64,000 bases of DNA from JAOUFP01 sp963801505 (GTDB lineage: Bacteria > Nitrospirota > Thermodesulfovibrionia > Thermodesulfovibrionales > UBA6898). Below the pieces are notes generated by a model, which saw only the letters and a program-made list of their open reading frames with translations, made no database searches and had not been told where the DNA came from. Numbering within the stretch: the first letter of the stretch is position 1; every line of letters starts with the position of its first letter. The stretch is taken from contig CAWDEY010000026.1 of NCBI GenBank assembly GCA_963801505.1, positions 129,446 through 193,445 of the forward strand. The letters run 5' to 3'. This document shows, one piece after another, positions 44,634-53,066 of this stretch. The position numbers and the translations under genes were made by a program.

Positions 44634-45329
44634 TTGAACATAAGACCTAAATCACTGCAGTCTATAATACCTCTTAAGGATATCCGCTATGTGCTGCTGG
44701 ACATGGATGGGACCCTGCTTGACAAGTATTTTGATGATTACTTCTGGGAGCATCTGGTCCCTGAAAAATATGCTGAGAAGAAGCATATCACCTTCGGCAG
44801 GGCAAAGGAAGAGCTGATGGCAAAGTATAAGTCCCATGAAGGCACCCTCAACTGGACAGACATAGATTTCTGGTCAAAAGAGGTGGATATTGATATACCT
44901 GCATTGAAGGAGCAGATACGCCACATCATCGAGGTCCATCCCCATGTTGAGGATTTCCTCAAAATGCTCAGACGCCACAGGAAGAAAGTCTATCTTGTTA
45001 CAAATGCTCACTATAAAGTCCTTGATCTGAAGCTTAAGAAGACTGAACTGGGCGGATATTTCCACGCAGCAATTACGTCCTGCGGGATCGGCTATCCAAA
45101 AGAGATGCCCGAGTTCTGGGAAAAGGCCGAAAAACAGCTCGGCTTTGAAAAAGAAAAGACTCTTTTCATAGACGATACAGTCGAAGTGCTCAGAACAGCT
45201 GCTCAATACGGCATCAAATACATACTCCACAAGACTTACGCAAGTTCAAAAGGTAAAAAGGGGGTCCCTGAGGATTTTCCTGCTATCGAGGATTTCAGGG
45301 AGCTCATGTTCCTGGATGAACAGGGATAG
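44634..45329 (+). CDS. HAD-family nucleotidase-like phosphatase (YrfG type)
   Basis: 231 residues. HAD motif I is LLDMDGTLLDKYFDD, motif II LVTNAHYKVLD, motif III/IV GYPKEMPEFW and FIDDTVEVLRTA. The helical cap between residues ~35 and 120 fits the GMP/IMP nucleotidase YrfG group. The start is a TTG at 44634; an internal ATG would remove motif I. It follows hisB by 13 nt and may be translationally coupled. Histidinol-phosphatase activity was considered because of the neighbour but lacks the HisB/HisN signatures. Confidence 0.82.
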   Translation: MNIRPKSLQSIIPLKDIRYVLLDMDGTLLDKYFDDYFWEHLVPEKYAEKKHITFGRAKEELMAKYKSHEGTLNWTDIDFWSKEVDIDIPALKEQIRHIIEVHPHVEDFLKMLRRHRKKVYLVTNAHYKVLDLKLKKTELGGYFHAAITSCGIGYPKEMPEFWEKAEKQLGFEKEKTLFIDDTVEVLRTAAQYGIKYILHKTYASSKGKKGVPEDFPAIEDFRELMFLDEQG

Positions 45330-45417
45330 TTGCTTTTGCGCTTACTACTAATTACCCGTTACACATTACTGTCTTAAAAAGTTGTTTCTCTTTAGTAAGA
45401 TAGCTTAAAATAAAAAT

Positions 45418-47160
45418 ATGGATAGTCTAATTGAGCTGCTGCTGGAACTGACAAAAGAACCCAAAATCGCCTATTTTTCGATGGAGATAGGCGTCCATAA
45501 TGATATCCCTACCTATAGCGGCGGCCTCGGCGTGCTTGCCGGCGATACCATACGGTCAGGGGCTGACCTGAAACTTCCGATGATTGCTGTCACACTCCTT
45601 TGCAGAAAAGGGTATTTCAGACAGGAGATCGATGAAAGCGGCAGACAGACCGAGCAGCCATATGAATGGGAGCCCTCCAAATACATGCAGCTTCTTCCAT
45701 ATAAGGCGACAGTACAGATAGAGGGCAGGGAAGTGTATGTCCAGGCATGGCAGTATAATGTCAAAAGTCTGACAAGCGGGAGCATCCCCGTATTTTTTCT
45801 TGACACAGACGTGGTGGGTAATGCGCCGCAGGACCGTGATATTACCGCGCAACTCTATGGCGGAGACCTTACCTACAGGCTTAAGCAGGAGATCGTACTG
45901 GGCCTCGGCGGTGTAAGGATACTCCACGAGATCGGATTTGATATTAAGAAGTTTCATATGAACGAAGGCCATGCGAGTTTCCTGACCCTTGAACTGCTGA
46001 ACCGTTTTAAAAGACCGATTGAGGATGTATGGGATGAAAAACTTGTCTGGGACAAAAAGAGGGTGAAGGACCTCTGTGTTTTCACGACCCATACGCCTGT
46101 GGAGGCCGGACATGACAAGTTCCCTTATGATCTTGTCTCAGGAGTCATGGGCGAAATCATTCCGCTACACGTGCTGAAGGAACTGGCTGGCTGGGAATAT
46201 CTGAACATGACAATGCTTGCGCTGAACCTCAGCCGCTATATAAACGGTGTGGCCAAGAAGCATGGCGAGGTGTCAAAAAACATGTTCCCGGGATATGAGA
46301 TCTCTGCGATAACTAACGGCGTACACTCCTATACATGGACTTGCAGCAGCTTCAAGAAGATCTATGACGAATATTTGCCTGGCTGGGCCAACGAGCCTGA
46401 GCTCTTTGTGCGGGTAGGCCGCATCCCTGATGAGAAACTCTGGAAGGCCCATATGGAGGCAAAACAGCTTCTCTTTGCTTACATCCAGGAGCAGACCGGC
46501 GTTGTGTTTTCGCAGGATGTCCTGACAATAGGCTTTGCCAGAAGGGCGACAGCCTATAAAAGGGCTGACCTGCTTTTCAGGGACATAGAACGTTTCAGGA
46601 GGATAGGCGCGGGCAAGATACAGTTGGTGTATGCTGGAAAGGCCCATCCCAAGGACGAACCTGGAAAGCAGCTGATAAAGAACATCTTCAGATTCAGGGA
46701 AGAGTTCAAAGACAGCATAAAGATCGTTTATCTGAAAAACTATAACATGGATACCGCGCTTAAGCTTATCTCAGGCGTTGATGTATGGCTGAACACGCCT
46801 TTGAGGCCCCTTGAGGCCTCCGGAACGAGCGGCATGAAGGCAGCGCATAACGGCGTTGTGAATTTCAGCGTGCTCGACGGCTGGTGGATAGAGGGGCATA
46901 TAGAGGGCTATACGGGCTGGGCCATAGGTCCTGCGCCAACAGAGAAGGGCCAGACATCGGACCTTACCGACATAAAGAGCGCCGATAGCCGTGACGCTGA
47001 AGACCTCTATAACAAACTCGAAAACATTATTATTCCTCTGTATTATGACGACAGGCATATGTGGATCAGGATGATGCAAAATACGATAGGAAAAAATGCA
47101 TATTACTTCAACTGTCACCGCATGATGCGGCGTTACGTTACAGAGGCCTACATCCGTTAG
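45418..47160 (+). CDS. glgP: Alpha-glucan phosphorylase (GT35, short form)
   Basis: 580 residues, the shortened phosphorylase type. It begins IAYFSMEIGVHNDIPTYSGG with SGGLGVLAGD, then HMNEGHASFLTLE, and the PLP-lysine stretch EASGTSGMKAAHNG, with NFSVLDGWWIEG. It releases glucose-1-phosphate from glycogen or maltodextrin. ATG 45418 has only a weak upstream ribosome site (AAGATAGC). The compact form lacks the N-terminal regulatory helices. Single gene. Frame is clean over its length. Confidence 0.95.
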   Translation: MDSLIELLLELTKEPKIAYFSMEIGVHNDIPTYSGGLGVLAGDTIRSGADLKLPMIAVTLLCRKGYFRQEIDESGRQTEQPYEWEPSKYMQLLPYKATVQIEGREVYVQAWQYNVKSLTSGSIPVFFLDTDVVGNAPQDRDITAQLYGGDLTYRLKQEIVLGLGGVRILHEIGFDIKKFHMNEGHASFLTLELLNRFKRPIEDVWDEKLVWDKKRVKDLCVFTTHTPVEAGHDKFPYDLVSGVMGEIIPLHVLKELAGWEYLNMTMLALNLSRYINGVAKKHGEVSKNMFPGYEISAITNGVHSYTWTCSSFKKIYDEYLPGWANEPELFVRVGRIPDEKLWKAHMEAKQLLFAYIQEQTGVVFSQDVLTIGFARRATAYKRADLLFRDIERFRRIGAGKIQLVYAGKAHPKDEPGKQLIKNIFRFREEFKDSIKIVYLKNYNMDTALKLISGVDVWLNTPLRPLEASGTSGMKAAHNGVVNFSVLDGWWIEGHIEGYTGWAIGPAPTEKGQTSDLTDIKSADSRDAEDLYNKLENIIIPLYYDDRHMWIRMMQNTIGKNAYYFNCHRMMRRYVTEAYIR

Positions 47161-47230
47161 CCCAATTATTAAAAATAAGAAGTCAGCAGGACATTCTCAG
47201 TCCTCCGTACTATCTCGCAATAGTAAGGGC

Positions 47231-47557
47231 TTAAACCTTCAGTTTCCGGTTGCAGTTCATGCAGTATTCCTTCTCGGGCACGAAGCTGCCACATTCCTTA
47301 CACTCTATTAGATTGATCGGCATTTCCTTTCCGCAGTACCTGCACTCTGTGTCTGATTCCTGAAGAACTTTATTGCAGTAGGGACATTGTTTTGTCTTTC
47401 CTGGTTTCACAATAGGAGTTAACATGCCGACTACCAGTATCATTGGCGGAAAGATAAAGCAGACCAACCCCCAAAAAAGTGGATTACGGCCTTTTTTGGA
47501 GGCAATGATGCTGCCAAGGATACCGACCAGTGCCTGGAATACGGCAAACCTATACAT
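47231..47557 (-). CDS. Small membrane protein with two zinc ribbons
   Basis: 108 residues: two short helices at about 3-18 and 27-48 (FWGLVCFIFPPMILVVGML), then cytoplasmic zinc ribbons CPYCNKVLQESDTECRYCG and CKECGSFVPEKEYCMNCN. Four CxxC pairs make two metal sites. Overlaps the start-side neighbour suhB by 8 nt, so they are cotranscribed. Function unknown; such modules often act in protein-protein contacts at the membrane. Confidence 0.8.
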   Translation of the reverse strand: MYRFAVFQALVGILGSIIASKKGRNPLFWGLVCFIFPPMILVVGMLTPIVKPGKTKQCPYCNKVLQESDTECRYCGKEMPINLIECKECGSFVPEKEYCMNCNRKLKV

Positions 47558-48356
47558 ATACTTTTCCGCCTGAGAGCAGTTCCAGCGCCTTTCTGTGCAG
47601 TTGAAGGTTGCCTGCTGCCAGCAAGCTGGTGCTTTTCCCCAGACCCAGAATTGTGTTTTCTATCTGCACTCCGGAGATATCGGTAATTACGCCCCCTGCT
47701 TCTTTTACCAGCAGCCACCCCCCGGCAAAGTCAAAGCTTCTGGAGAGCGAGGGTGTCACGAAGACGCTTGCTGCGCCCCTTGCCAGACAGGCAAGATCCA
47801 GGGCTGTTGCGCCCAGACACCTTGCTTTTCTTGAATGAGACAGAAGAGGGATTAGGACCGGAATGTCTTTGGCGGGCACAGGCGCCTCGTAAGAGACGAG
47901 GTAAAAGATATCGTCTTCCTGCACATGTATCTGTCTTCCGTTGAGCCAAGCTCCTGAACCTTTTTCAGCCCAAAACTCGTCGCCGTTTACGAGGTTGATA
48001 ACGTAGGCGAGACTGACGTCCCCGAGGGTCTCGCCAATTGAATAAGCAATGGAGGTACAGTAAAAGGGGATCCCTGCTACTGCGTTCCTACTGCCGTCTA
48101 TAGGATCTATAAGGACCTTTGGACCGCCATTGTTGAACTCTATGACACCCGTCTCTTCCGAGATAATTGTCAGAGGCTCCTTCAGCGCCTTCAGCCCGGC
48201 CAAAATGATCTCTTCAGCCAGAATGTCCACAGGGAATGTCTTGTCGCCTGCAGCGCCTACACCTACCGCGATTTTTCTGTCTGGAGCATATCTTTCAGCC
48301 TGGATCTCTTTGAAGAGGCTTTTGCCTATGGACCGCAGGTCATTGATATTCATCAC
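47550..48356 (-). CDS. Inositol-monophosphatase-family phosphatase
   Basis: 268 residues of the Li-sensitive phosphatase superfamily. Metal-binding motifs are SEETGVIEF, DPIDGSRNAVAGIPFY, and the distal FDFAGGWLLVKEAGG. SuhB, HisN-type histidinol phosphatase and archaeal-type fructose-1,6-bisphosphatase share these residues, and the exact substrate is not fixed. ATG 48356. The gene downstream overlaps its end. Confidence 0.85.
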   Translation of the reverse strand: MMNINDLRSIGKSLFKEIQAERYAPDRKIAVGVGAAGDKTFPVDILAEEIILAGLKALKEPLTIISEETGVIEFNNGGPKVLIDPIDGSRNAVAGIPFYCTSIAYSIGETLGDVSLAYVINLVNGDEFWAEKGSGAWLNGRQIHVQEDDIFYLVSYEAPVPAKDIPVLIPLLSHSRKARCLGATALDLACLARGAASVFVTPSLSRSFDFAGGWLLVKEAGGVITDISGVQIENTILGLGKSTSLLAAGNLQLHRKALELLSGGKVYV

Positions 48357-48695
48357 AGCTTATTGTACGCATTGGGAGCCTGTTGGGCAACAGGGCCTTG
48401 TCCTAATTAATTACACTATGGTGTCTCCTAAGCATAAAATCCGGTGTTTAGAGTAAGATATTCTTGCTTTATTGTATCTAGAACCTTACTATGGCTTACT
48501 CCTCCAGTGATATGGAGCAAATAATAAATCCCCATTTCAAACTAACCCATTAACCCTACTTGGGTAGGATGTTCTTTCTTGAAGAAAATACAGTAATATT
48601 AATCTTATCCCTCGCTCCCGCCCGTAGTCCCCTCCAATAATTGCGGGCGGGAGCCCCTGATTTCAAACTGACCCACTACCCTGGATTGTAATCGC
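48357..48695. other. Gene-free region with repeat scars upstream of the zinc-ribbon microprotein
   Basis: No supported gene. It holds two direct copies of TTTCAAACT(A/G)ACCCA(T/C)TA at 48535 and 48661, a strong GCTCCCGCCCG / CGGGCGGGAGC inverted repeat at 48614-48654, and AT-rich filler. Multiple TTTCAAACTGACCC-like copies are the transposase-binding repeats near IS21-family ends, so this may be the scar of a lost insertion. Confidence 0.5.
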
Positions 48696-48725
48696 TTGAC
48701 AATATTTTACAGGTTGGACTATAGT
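48696..48725 (+). promoter_or_regulatory. Sigma-70 promoter of the zinc-ribbon microprotein gene
   Basis: TTGACA at 48696-48701 and TATAGT at 48720-48725, separated by 18 bp. The predicted start near 48732 leaves a leader of about 150 nt before the ATG at 48884, long for a 52-residue protein. Confidence 0.65.
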
Positions 48726-48883
48726 AAATAGTTTCAGTGATTTTCTTCGGTCGTATCATCCGTGCCTGCACGAGATTTACCATCCAGAAGAATACCGTTA
48801 AGGATAGTTATGCGACTGGCAAACAGGGGCAGGGAACATCCAATGATTGATCAGAGTTTTAAATATGGAAAGGAGGAAATAAA

Positions 48884-49042
48884 ATGGCAGAAAAGGGAAA
48901 GTCCAAGACCGACGTTTCAGCAAGGGCTGGCAACAAGAGCAAGGTACAGTGTTGCAGCAATTGCGGAAACAAGGTAGAAGTTGTCCTGTCCGTTACACCG
49001 GACGGCAAGAAAAAAATGAGACGCATCTGTTGCGTGAGTTAA
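48884..49042 (+). CDS. 52-residue cysteine-rich (zinc-ribbon-like) microprotein
   Basis: The ATG sits 6 nt after AAAGGAGGAAAT, an excellent ribosome site. The peptide starts MAEKGKSKTDVSARAGNKSK (basic, disordered), then VQCCSNCGNKVEVV and RRICCVS, giving two cysteine pairs about 20 residues apart. That spacing suits a single zinc ribbon or rubredoxin-like knuckle. A strong promoter and terminator frame it as a monocistronic unit, which suggests high expression. Family and function are unknown. Confidence 0.8.
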   Translation: MAEKGKSKTDVSARAGNKSKVQCCSNCGNKVEVVLSVTPDGKKKMRRICCVS

Positions 49043-49064
49043 TATCGTTGATTCTCGATCCTGA

Positions 49065-49103
49065 GAAAAAAGAGCAGACTGAAAAAACAGTCTGCTCTTT
49101 TTT
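49065..49103 (+). terminator. Strong Rho-independent terminator after the zinc-ribbon microprotein
   Basis: AAAAAAGAGCAGACTG and CAGTCTGCTCTTTTTT form an almost perfect 16-bp stem around a short A-rich loop and end in a T run. It could work in both directions, and so also for the minus-strand gene at 49180. Confidence 0.93.
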
Positions 49104-49179
49104 GTATTTTCGAGTAGCCCAAGGTCAAGGTTTATTGCAACAACGGCAATGGGCCTGGCAACGAAAATCCGCCATTGTT

Positions 49180-49389
49180 CTATGAATGACTACGCCGCGT
49201 TTTTCTCTTCCTGCCTTCCTCTGAATCAATAACCTTGACTCCCAAACCTTCCAGCAGACAGAGGAACCGCTCCAACTCCTCAAGCGGCAAGAACTCTGCG
49301 GGAAAAGCGTCGTTCAACTCCTGGCAGGTGAGCTTTCCACGTTGCACCCCCAGGGACAGCAGTGAATCCATCATATCCTGTTGTTTCAT
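49180..49389 (-). CDS. Free-standing sigma-70 region 1.1-like protein
   Basis: 69 residues that match the N-terminal region 1.1 of primary sigma factors: LLSLGVQRGKLTCQELNDAF, then PAEFLPLEELERFLCLLEGL, GVKVIDSEEG, ending in a basic tail RKRKTRRSHS. In RpoD this domain occupies the DNA channel and blocks promoter-independent DNA binding. No sigma regions 1.2-4 follow. ATG 49389 is preceded by GGGAGGT and immediately by a TGA of a possible small upstream frame (49390-49596). The basic tail is unusual for the acidic region 1.1. Function is inferred from the domain only. Confidence 0.75.
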   Translation of the reverse strand: MKQQDMMDSLLSLGVQRGKLTCQELNDAFPAEFLPLEELERFLCLLEGLGVKVIDSEEGRKRKTRRSHS

Positions 49390-49617
49390 TCAGACACCTC
49401 CCATGTGCCTTTTGTGTTGTTTGCGTACATACTTGCTTTTTTGTACTTTAGCTGCTTTCATTATTATTGACCTCAGAAAAGCTTCGCCATGAGATAAATC
49501 ATACAGCTGATTTATGGAGAAATTATGAAGACAATCCGGGTCGCCCTGAAGCAGGCCAACATTGACAATATAAGCAATAAATAATAGTATAATCACTTGC
49601 TGGTCATAAATGGATAG

Positions 49618-49854
49618 CGAGCGAATAGCACGGGTGGTCTGGAATGCATGAATAAATTGCTGGAAATCGACCCTAAAGTAAAGGCTATTGTATCAGGCGG
49701 GTTTGCTGATAATCCTATAATCTCAAAATACCGGGAATCCGCTTTTAAAGGCATTATTATCAAGCCTTATGAAATAGAAGATCTCAGCGAGATTCTCTGC
49801 AAAATAATAAACGATAGCACTCACGTCGTCAGGTCTGAAGAAAGGACTTTATGA
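49618..49854 (+). pseudogene. Receiver (REC) domain C-terminal remnant
   Basis: From a stop at 49615 the open frame reads TGGLECMNKLLEIDPKVKAI and then VSGGFADNPIISKYRESAFK, GIIIKPYEIEDLSEILCKI. These are strands 4-5 and the KP loop of a response-regulator receiver as found at the end of hybrid histidine kinases. The phospho-aspartate and everything before are gone. An internal ATG (49648) could start a 68-residue product, but no Shine-Dalgarno is seen. Stop overlaps the lipoprotein start. Confidence 0.8.
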
Positions 49855-50252
49855 AGACCCTCTTTTTTTCTTTACTCATCGCAGTTGTCCTGGCCTCCTG
49901 CAGTAGCCAAAGGAGCATAAAGGCTGACTTCGATAATAATATCAGGAACTATAACGAGATGCTGCGCTGGCACCAGCTGGAAGAAGCCAGTCTCTTCCCT
50001 GCCGACTCGATCTACGCTGGATACAGGGAGCGAATGAAGTCCGCGAAGAATGTTGCAGTAGTAGACTACCGGGTCATGGACATAAAATACGACGAGAAGA
50101 AAAAAGAGGCTGAAGTAAAGGTCGAGATCGATTATTACAGACAAAGCACTTTAAGCTTGAAAACTATCATTGACGACCAAAAGTGGACATATCAGGAAAA
50201 AGAAGGCAAAGGACTCTGGAGGCTGATGAGCCTCCTGCCAGATTTTCCCTAA
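49851..50252 (+). CDS. Putative lipoprotein of unknown function
   Basis: 133 residues: lipoprotein signal FFSLLIAVVLASC (Cys17), then a domain of about 110 residues starting IRNYNEMLRWHQLEEASLF with a mixed alpha/beta pattern (VAVVDYRVMDIKY, EVKVEIDYY, KWTYQEKEGKGLWRL). The WRL ending resembles NTF2-like folds. Same family appears in other deltaproteobacteria-like genomes as a conserved lipoprotein. ATG overlaps the receiver remnant. Not assigned further. Confidence 0.7.
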   Translation: MKTLFFSLLIAVVLASCSSQRSIKADFDNNIRNYNEMLRWHQLEEASLFPADSIYAGYRERMKSAKNVAVVDYRVMDIKYDEKKKEAEVKVEIDYYRQSTLSLKTIIDDQKWTYQEKEGKGLWRLMSLLPDFP

Positions 50253-50282
50253 AGGCTTTTAACCTGCAAACGGCATTTAAAC

Positions 50283-50412
50283 CAAAGAGGGCACAGAGAA
50301 CTTAAGTTAAAACAAGACGACACAGAGGCCCCTGGTCGCCTTTTAGGTGATCACTCTGTGATTTTTATTTTGCTTGAATATCAAAATGTTTTCACTGTGG
50401 CCTCTGGTATTA
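50283..50412. repeat. CACAGAG-type inverted repeat
   Basis: AAAGAGGGCACAGAGAAC and GACACAGAGGCC near 50284-50333 face CACTCTGTGATT and CACTGTGGCCTCTGG near 50351-50408. Same family as the repeats at 4305 and 56155. It fills the 268-bp gap between the lipoprotein and the DUF2892 gene. Confidence 0.55.
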
Positions 50413-50520
50413 ATGTTTTATAGGTTTAAAGAACCCTTCTGTAATTAAAATGTCCCAATTCCAGCTGGTCTTACCAAAAACTATTTCGGGTGGTACAATG
50501 AAGGCAAAGGGGAAGCCTAT

Positions 50521-50739
50521 ATGAAAAAGAATATGGGAACAATCGATCGCTTGATAAGGATTGTCCTTGCAGTCATCATCTTGATACTCTTATTGAATGG
50601 TAATGTGGCAGGCACATTGGCCCTGATTCTCGGCGTCTTTGCTGTCGCCTTTATTGGTACGAGCGCGATCGGCTGGTGTCCGCTCTATAACCCACTGAAC
50701 ATAAACACTAAAAAGACTGAGCAGAAGCAAGACAGCTAA
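50521..50739 (+). CDS. DUF2892 (YgaP-like) small membrane protein
   Basis: 72 residues: MGTIDRLIRIVLAVIILILL, a GxxxG-poor turn, a second helix LALILGVFAVAFIGTSA, and the closing IGWCPLYNPLNINT. The GWCPLY signature and double helix identify the DUF2892 fold, seen also as the C-terminal half of the rhodanese YgaP. Its stop overlaps the next start (TAATGC), so the two are cotranscribed. No rhodanese domain is attached. Confidence 0.9.
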   Translation: MKKNMGTIDRLIRIVLAVIILILLLNGNVAGTLALILGVFAVAFIGTSAIGWCPLYNPLNINTKKTEQKQDS

Positions 50740-51500
50740 TGCATATAGTAGCGATCCATCACCTGCCTGATAATAAGGAGACGCTCGCAGCAGCGCTTGC
50801 AGCAGCCTTGGGGGCAACGGTTTACGAGGCACTTTCGCGGCTGAGGTCCCCGGGCAAAGGGCCCTTAGTGGTCGGTGTCTTTGCTGCTATAAGACCAGCA
50901 GAAGAATTAGTGAAGAAGCTCCGGGCGGGCGGCTTTGAAGCCGCACTGCTTAAAGAAGATGAGATGGAGACCGAGGCTGTGGGGTTTGTTGTGCGGAAGT
51001 TCAGATTCAGCGGTGATGCCCTGCTCGTAGAATCAAGGAAGGGAGAAATTCTTTCGATCGATTACAGCAGCATAGATCTGATCATCCGCGGGACCTCGAT
51101 CGCGCAGTCCACTGTGACAGAGACCGTAAAAGAAAAAAAGTTTGACCCTGGGATGGCCCTTCTTACCAGCGGACTGAAGATGACCAAAACAACAGAGAAA
51201 ACCCTGGAGAGTACGGTACAAACAAGGGAAGGTTTTTTTTACCTTTATGCAGGAGATCAGAAGACGCTAATCTTCAGGGAAGGCGGACTGACTTATGATT
51301 CTCTCGGTGTAGCTCTGCAGCCGACAAGGCAGGCGAATTTTACCCATCTCCTGGAGGAACTGCGAAGGCGCAGCCCGGAAGCAATTTATGACGATCGTTT
51401 GCTGAACCGTGCAGGCCAGGTCCAGCTGCTCGGGCCATCGCTCCGGCCAGAGAACCATATGAGTGTTGCGACCTCTCTTCTTGCAAAAGTCCTGAGATAA
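50739..51500 (+). CDS. Conserved cytosolic protein of unknown function
   Basis: 253 residues, no signal or membrane segment. The N-terminal half alternates helices and strands (KETLAAALAAALGATVYEAL, GPLVVGVFAAIRPAEELV), which looks like a small Rossmann-like or ACT-like unit. The middle has VRKFRFSGDALLVESRKGEI and a strand-rich part with RGTSIAQSTVTETV; the end (HMSVATSLLAKVLR) is helical. No catalytic motif was recognised. Coupled to the DUF2892 gene upstream. Confidence 0.7.
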   Translation: MHIVAIHHLPDNKETLAAALAAALGATVYEALSRLRSPGKGPLVVGVFAAIRPAEELVKKLRAGGFEAALLKEDEMETEAVGFVVRKFRFSGDALLVESRKGEILSIDYSSIDLIIRGTSIAQSTVTETVKEKKFDPGMALLTSGLKMTKTTEKTLESTVQTREGFFYLYAGDQKTLIFREGGLTYDSLGVALQPTRQANFTHLLEELRRRSPEAIYDDRLLNRAGQVQLLGPSLRPENHMSVATSLLAKVLR

Positions 51501-51583
51501 TCATATGTAAGCCAGGCAAAGCCTGTTCATGAATGACCAGTCAAGGGTCTATTCAGTAATAAGAGGCCCTCGATAACATATAC

Positions 51584-52735
51584 CTATCTTGCCATGGTTG
51601 AAAAAAACAACGAATAGTCGGAGTCTGTTGACGAGACGTTATAAATCAAAACATAGTAGCATCCTGCAGGTGCTGCCGGCTTGTTAAGCCTTCCTAACAG
51701 CACACCCTGGTTCATAACATCCTGGAAGTTATAATAGAATGTCCTGTTATTGACCATTACTCCTGTCTCTGAGCTAACAGGAAAAGTCCCATTGCTGATT
51801 CCAGCCATGATTGTATTGTAATCATTGAGATCCGGGACTAGTTGATCGCAAGCCGCCCCACCGTACATCACCAGCATGTCCCTGCGCGTCAACCAATCCC
51901 TCGTAGCATTCTGAAATGAAGCGCTACCTGCAACAGGGACAACTGTCAAGTAAAGATCAGTAGCGCCAGGGGGAAGGGCATTTCTCAGGATTTCCTGAAA
52001 GGAATTTATAGTCGTAACATCATAGGGCAGGGGCGTGGCAGTGAAGTTTTTTGTGATATCAGAGGACAAAGAGAAACTGCTGCTTGTCGGAGTAAACATA
52101 TAGCCAGATAGCGACGGCATTACCGTATAATTGCCTGCCAAAAGGCCGGTGAACGAATATGCTCCACCCACTGTTATTGTTGACTTTGTTGCTGTGCCCG
52201 AGAGCCCGATCGTAGCACTGGCGCCTTCGGGCAGGCCTGTAACTGTACCGCTTATCGTATAGGTTGCTGCGGCAGCAGTAAAGTCCTGAGCTTTATCTGT
52301 ATTGCTTAAATTCACGATTGCTGGTAACGGGGTAATCGAATATCCGGATTTTGAGGCAAGTACCGTATAAACACCGTTTGACAGGTTATTGCAGCTATAG
52401 TACCCGGTTTGGTCTGTGTTTGAGCACGTGCCTCTATTTATACTGATTTCTGCCCCTGTGAGGGCTGCGCCGCCAGTGGTTTTTACGTACCCGGAAATTT
52501 TATAAAGCATTTCAGTCCCCACATTAACCGGCACGAATACAAGATTTACAGGGTCCCATTTAAAATCAACCCAGTATACGCCAGGGTACTCCGGAGAGGT
52601 GACGTTAAGCATTCTAAAAGTATCGCTGTTTTGCATCTCAACCTGAGAGCCTGAGATATTCAGGTTAACCTCTGCCTGTGCAACTGATATTAGCAAAAGA
52701 TTCACTACCATGATGAAACAAATCTTCTTTAACAT
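51584..52735 (-). CDS. Secreted protein with carboxypeptidase-regulatory-like repeats
   Basis: 383 residues with a signal peptide (MVVNLLLISVAQA). At about 80-160 and 160-235 lie two CarboxypepD_reg/Cna-B-like beta-sandwich repeats: YKISGYVKTTGGAALTGAEI, TDQTGYYSCNNLSNGVYTVL; and YTISGTVTGLPEGASATIGL, GGAYSFTGLLAGNYTVMPSL. The C-terminal part (about 240-383) has no family I know. Likely a surface or exported structural protein. The cell location and ligand are inferred only. An AT-rich upstream stretch leads into the decayed island. Confidence 0.8.
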   Translation of the reverse strand: MLKKICFIMVVNLLLISVAQAEVNLNISGSQVEMQNSDTFRMLNVTSPEYPGVYWVDFKWDPVNLVFVPVNVGTEMLYKISGYVKTTGGAALTGAEISINRGTCSNTDQTGYYSCNNLSNGVYTVLASKSGYSITPLPAIVNLSNTDKAQDFTAAAATYTISGTVTGLPEGASATIGLSGTATKSTITVGGAYSFTGLLAGNYTVMPSLSGYMFTPTSSSFSLSSDITKNFTATPLPYDVTTINSFQEILRNALPPGATDLYLTVVPVAGSASFQNATRDWLTRRDMLVMYGGAACDQLVPDLNDYNTIMAGISNGTFPVSSETGVMVNNRTFYYNFQDVMNQGVLLGRLNKPAAPAGCYYVLIYNVSSTDSDYSLFFSTMAR

Positions 52736-52865
52736 GCTCCCACCTTTTGCCGTCAGTAAAGTTATGTTGTCTATCCCTTCTTAAATTGTCCATAATTTGG
52801 AAATGACTGTCAATGCCGACTACAGCGTCCCAAAGTTGCCCTGCCAGATCAACTCCCTTACATAT

Positions 52866-53066
52866 TGCGTAATGGATGGGGTAGCACTTCCAACAGTTCA
52901 GGCATGGATGGGTCATTCATCAATAGAGACAACCATAAAGCATTATGGTCATTTAGCACAATCTTATAGAAAGGAGGAAATCGGAAGATTGAAGGAAGGA
53001 TGGACACCTACATGGACACCAAAGAAAAAAAGGACTTCCGAAGAAGCCCGTATTTCCTTGAAAAAT
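52866..53066 (+). pseudogene. Tyrosine-integrase C-terminal fragment (copy A)
   Basis: Starts in the middle of a recombinase: CVMDGVALPTVQAWMGHSSI then ETTIKHYGHLAQSYRKEEIG, including the GHSSI and the nucleophile tyrosine context HYGHL. The R and HxxR motifs upstream are absent. DNA is nearly identical to copy B at 54480 for about 250 bp. The frame runs on through the att copy. Remnant of an older element that entered tRNA-Arg before the copy B element. Confidence 0.85.

Noticed and set aside
48732..48883. Known riboswitch in the long leader of the zinc-ribbon microprotein
   Set aside because: A GCGACTGGCAAACAGGGGC stretch recalls c-di-GMP-I or similar aptamers at first sight, but the required paired core is not present; left as an unassigned leader.
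49390..49596. 69-codon minus-strand frame directly before the sigma 1.1-like gene
   Set aside because: Stop and start are adjacent, which hints at coupling, but the first half has poor coding character and no ribosome site; not supported as a gene.
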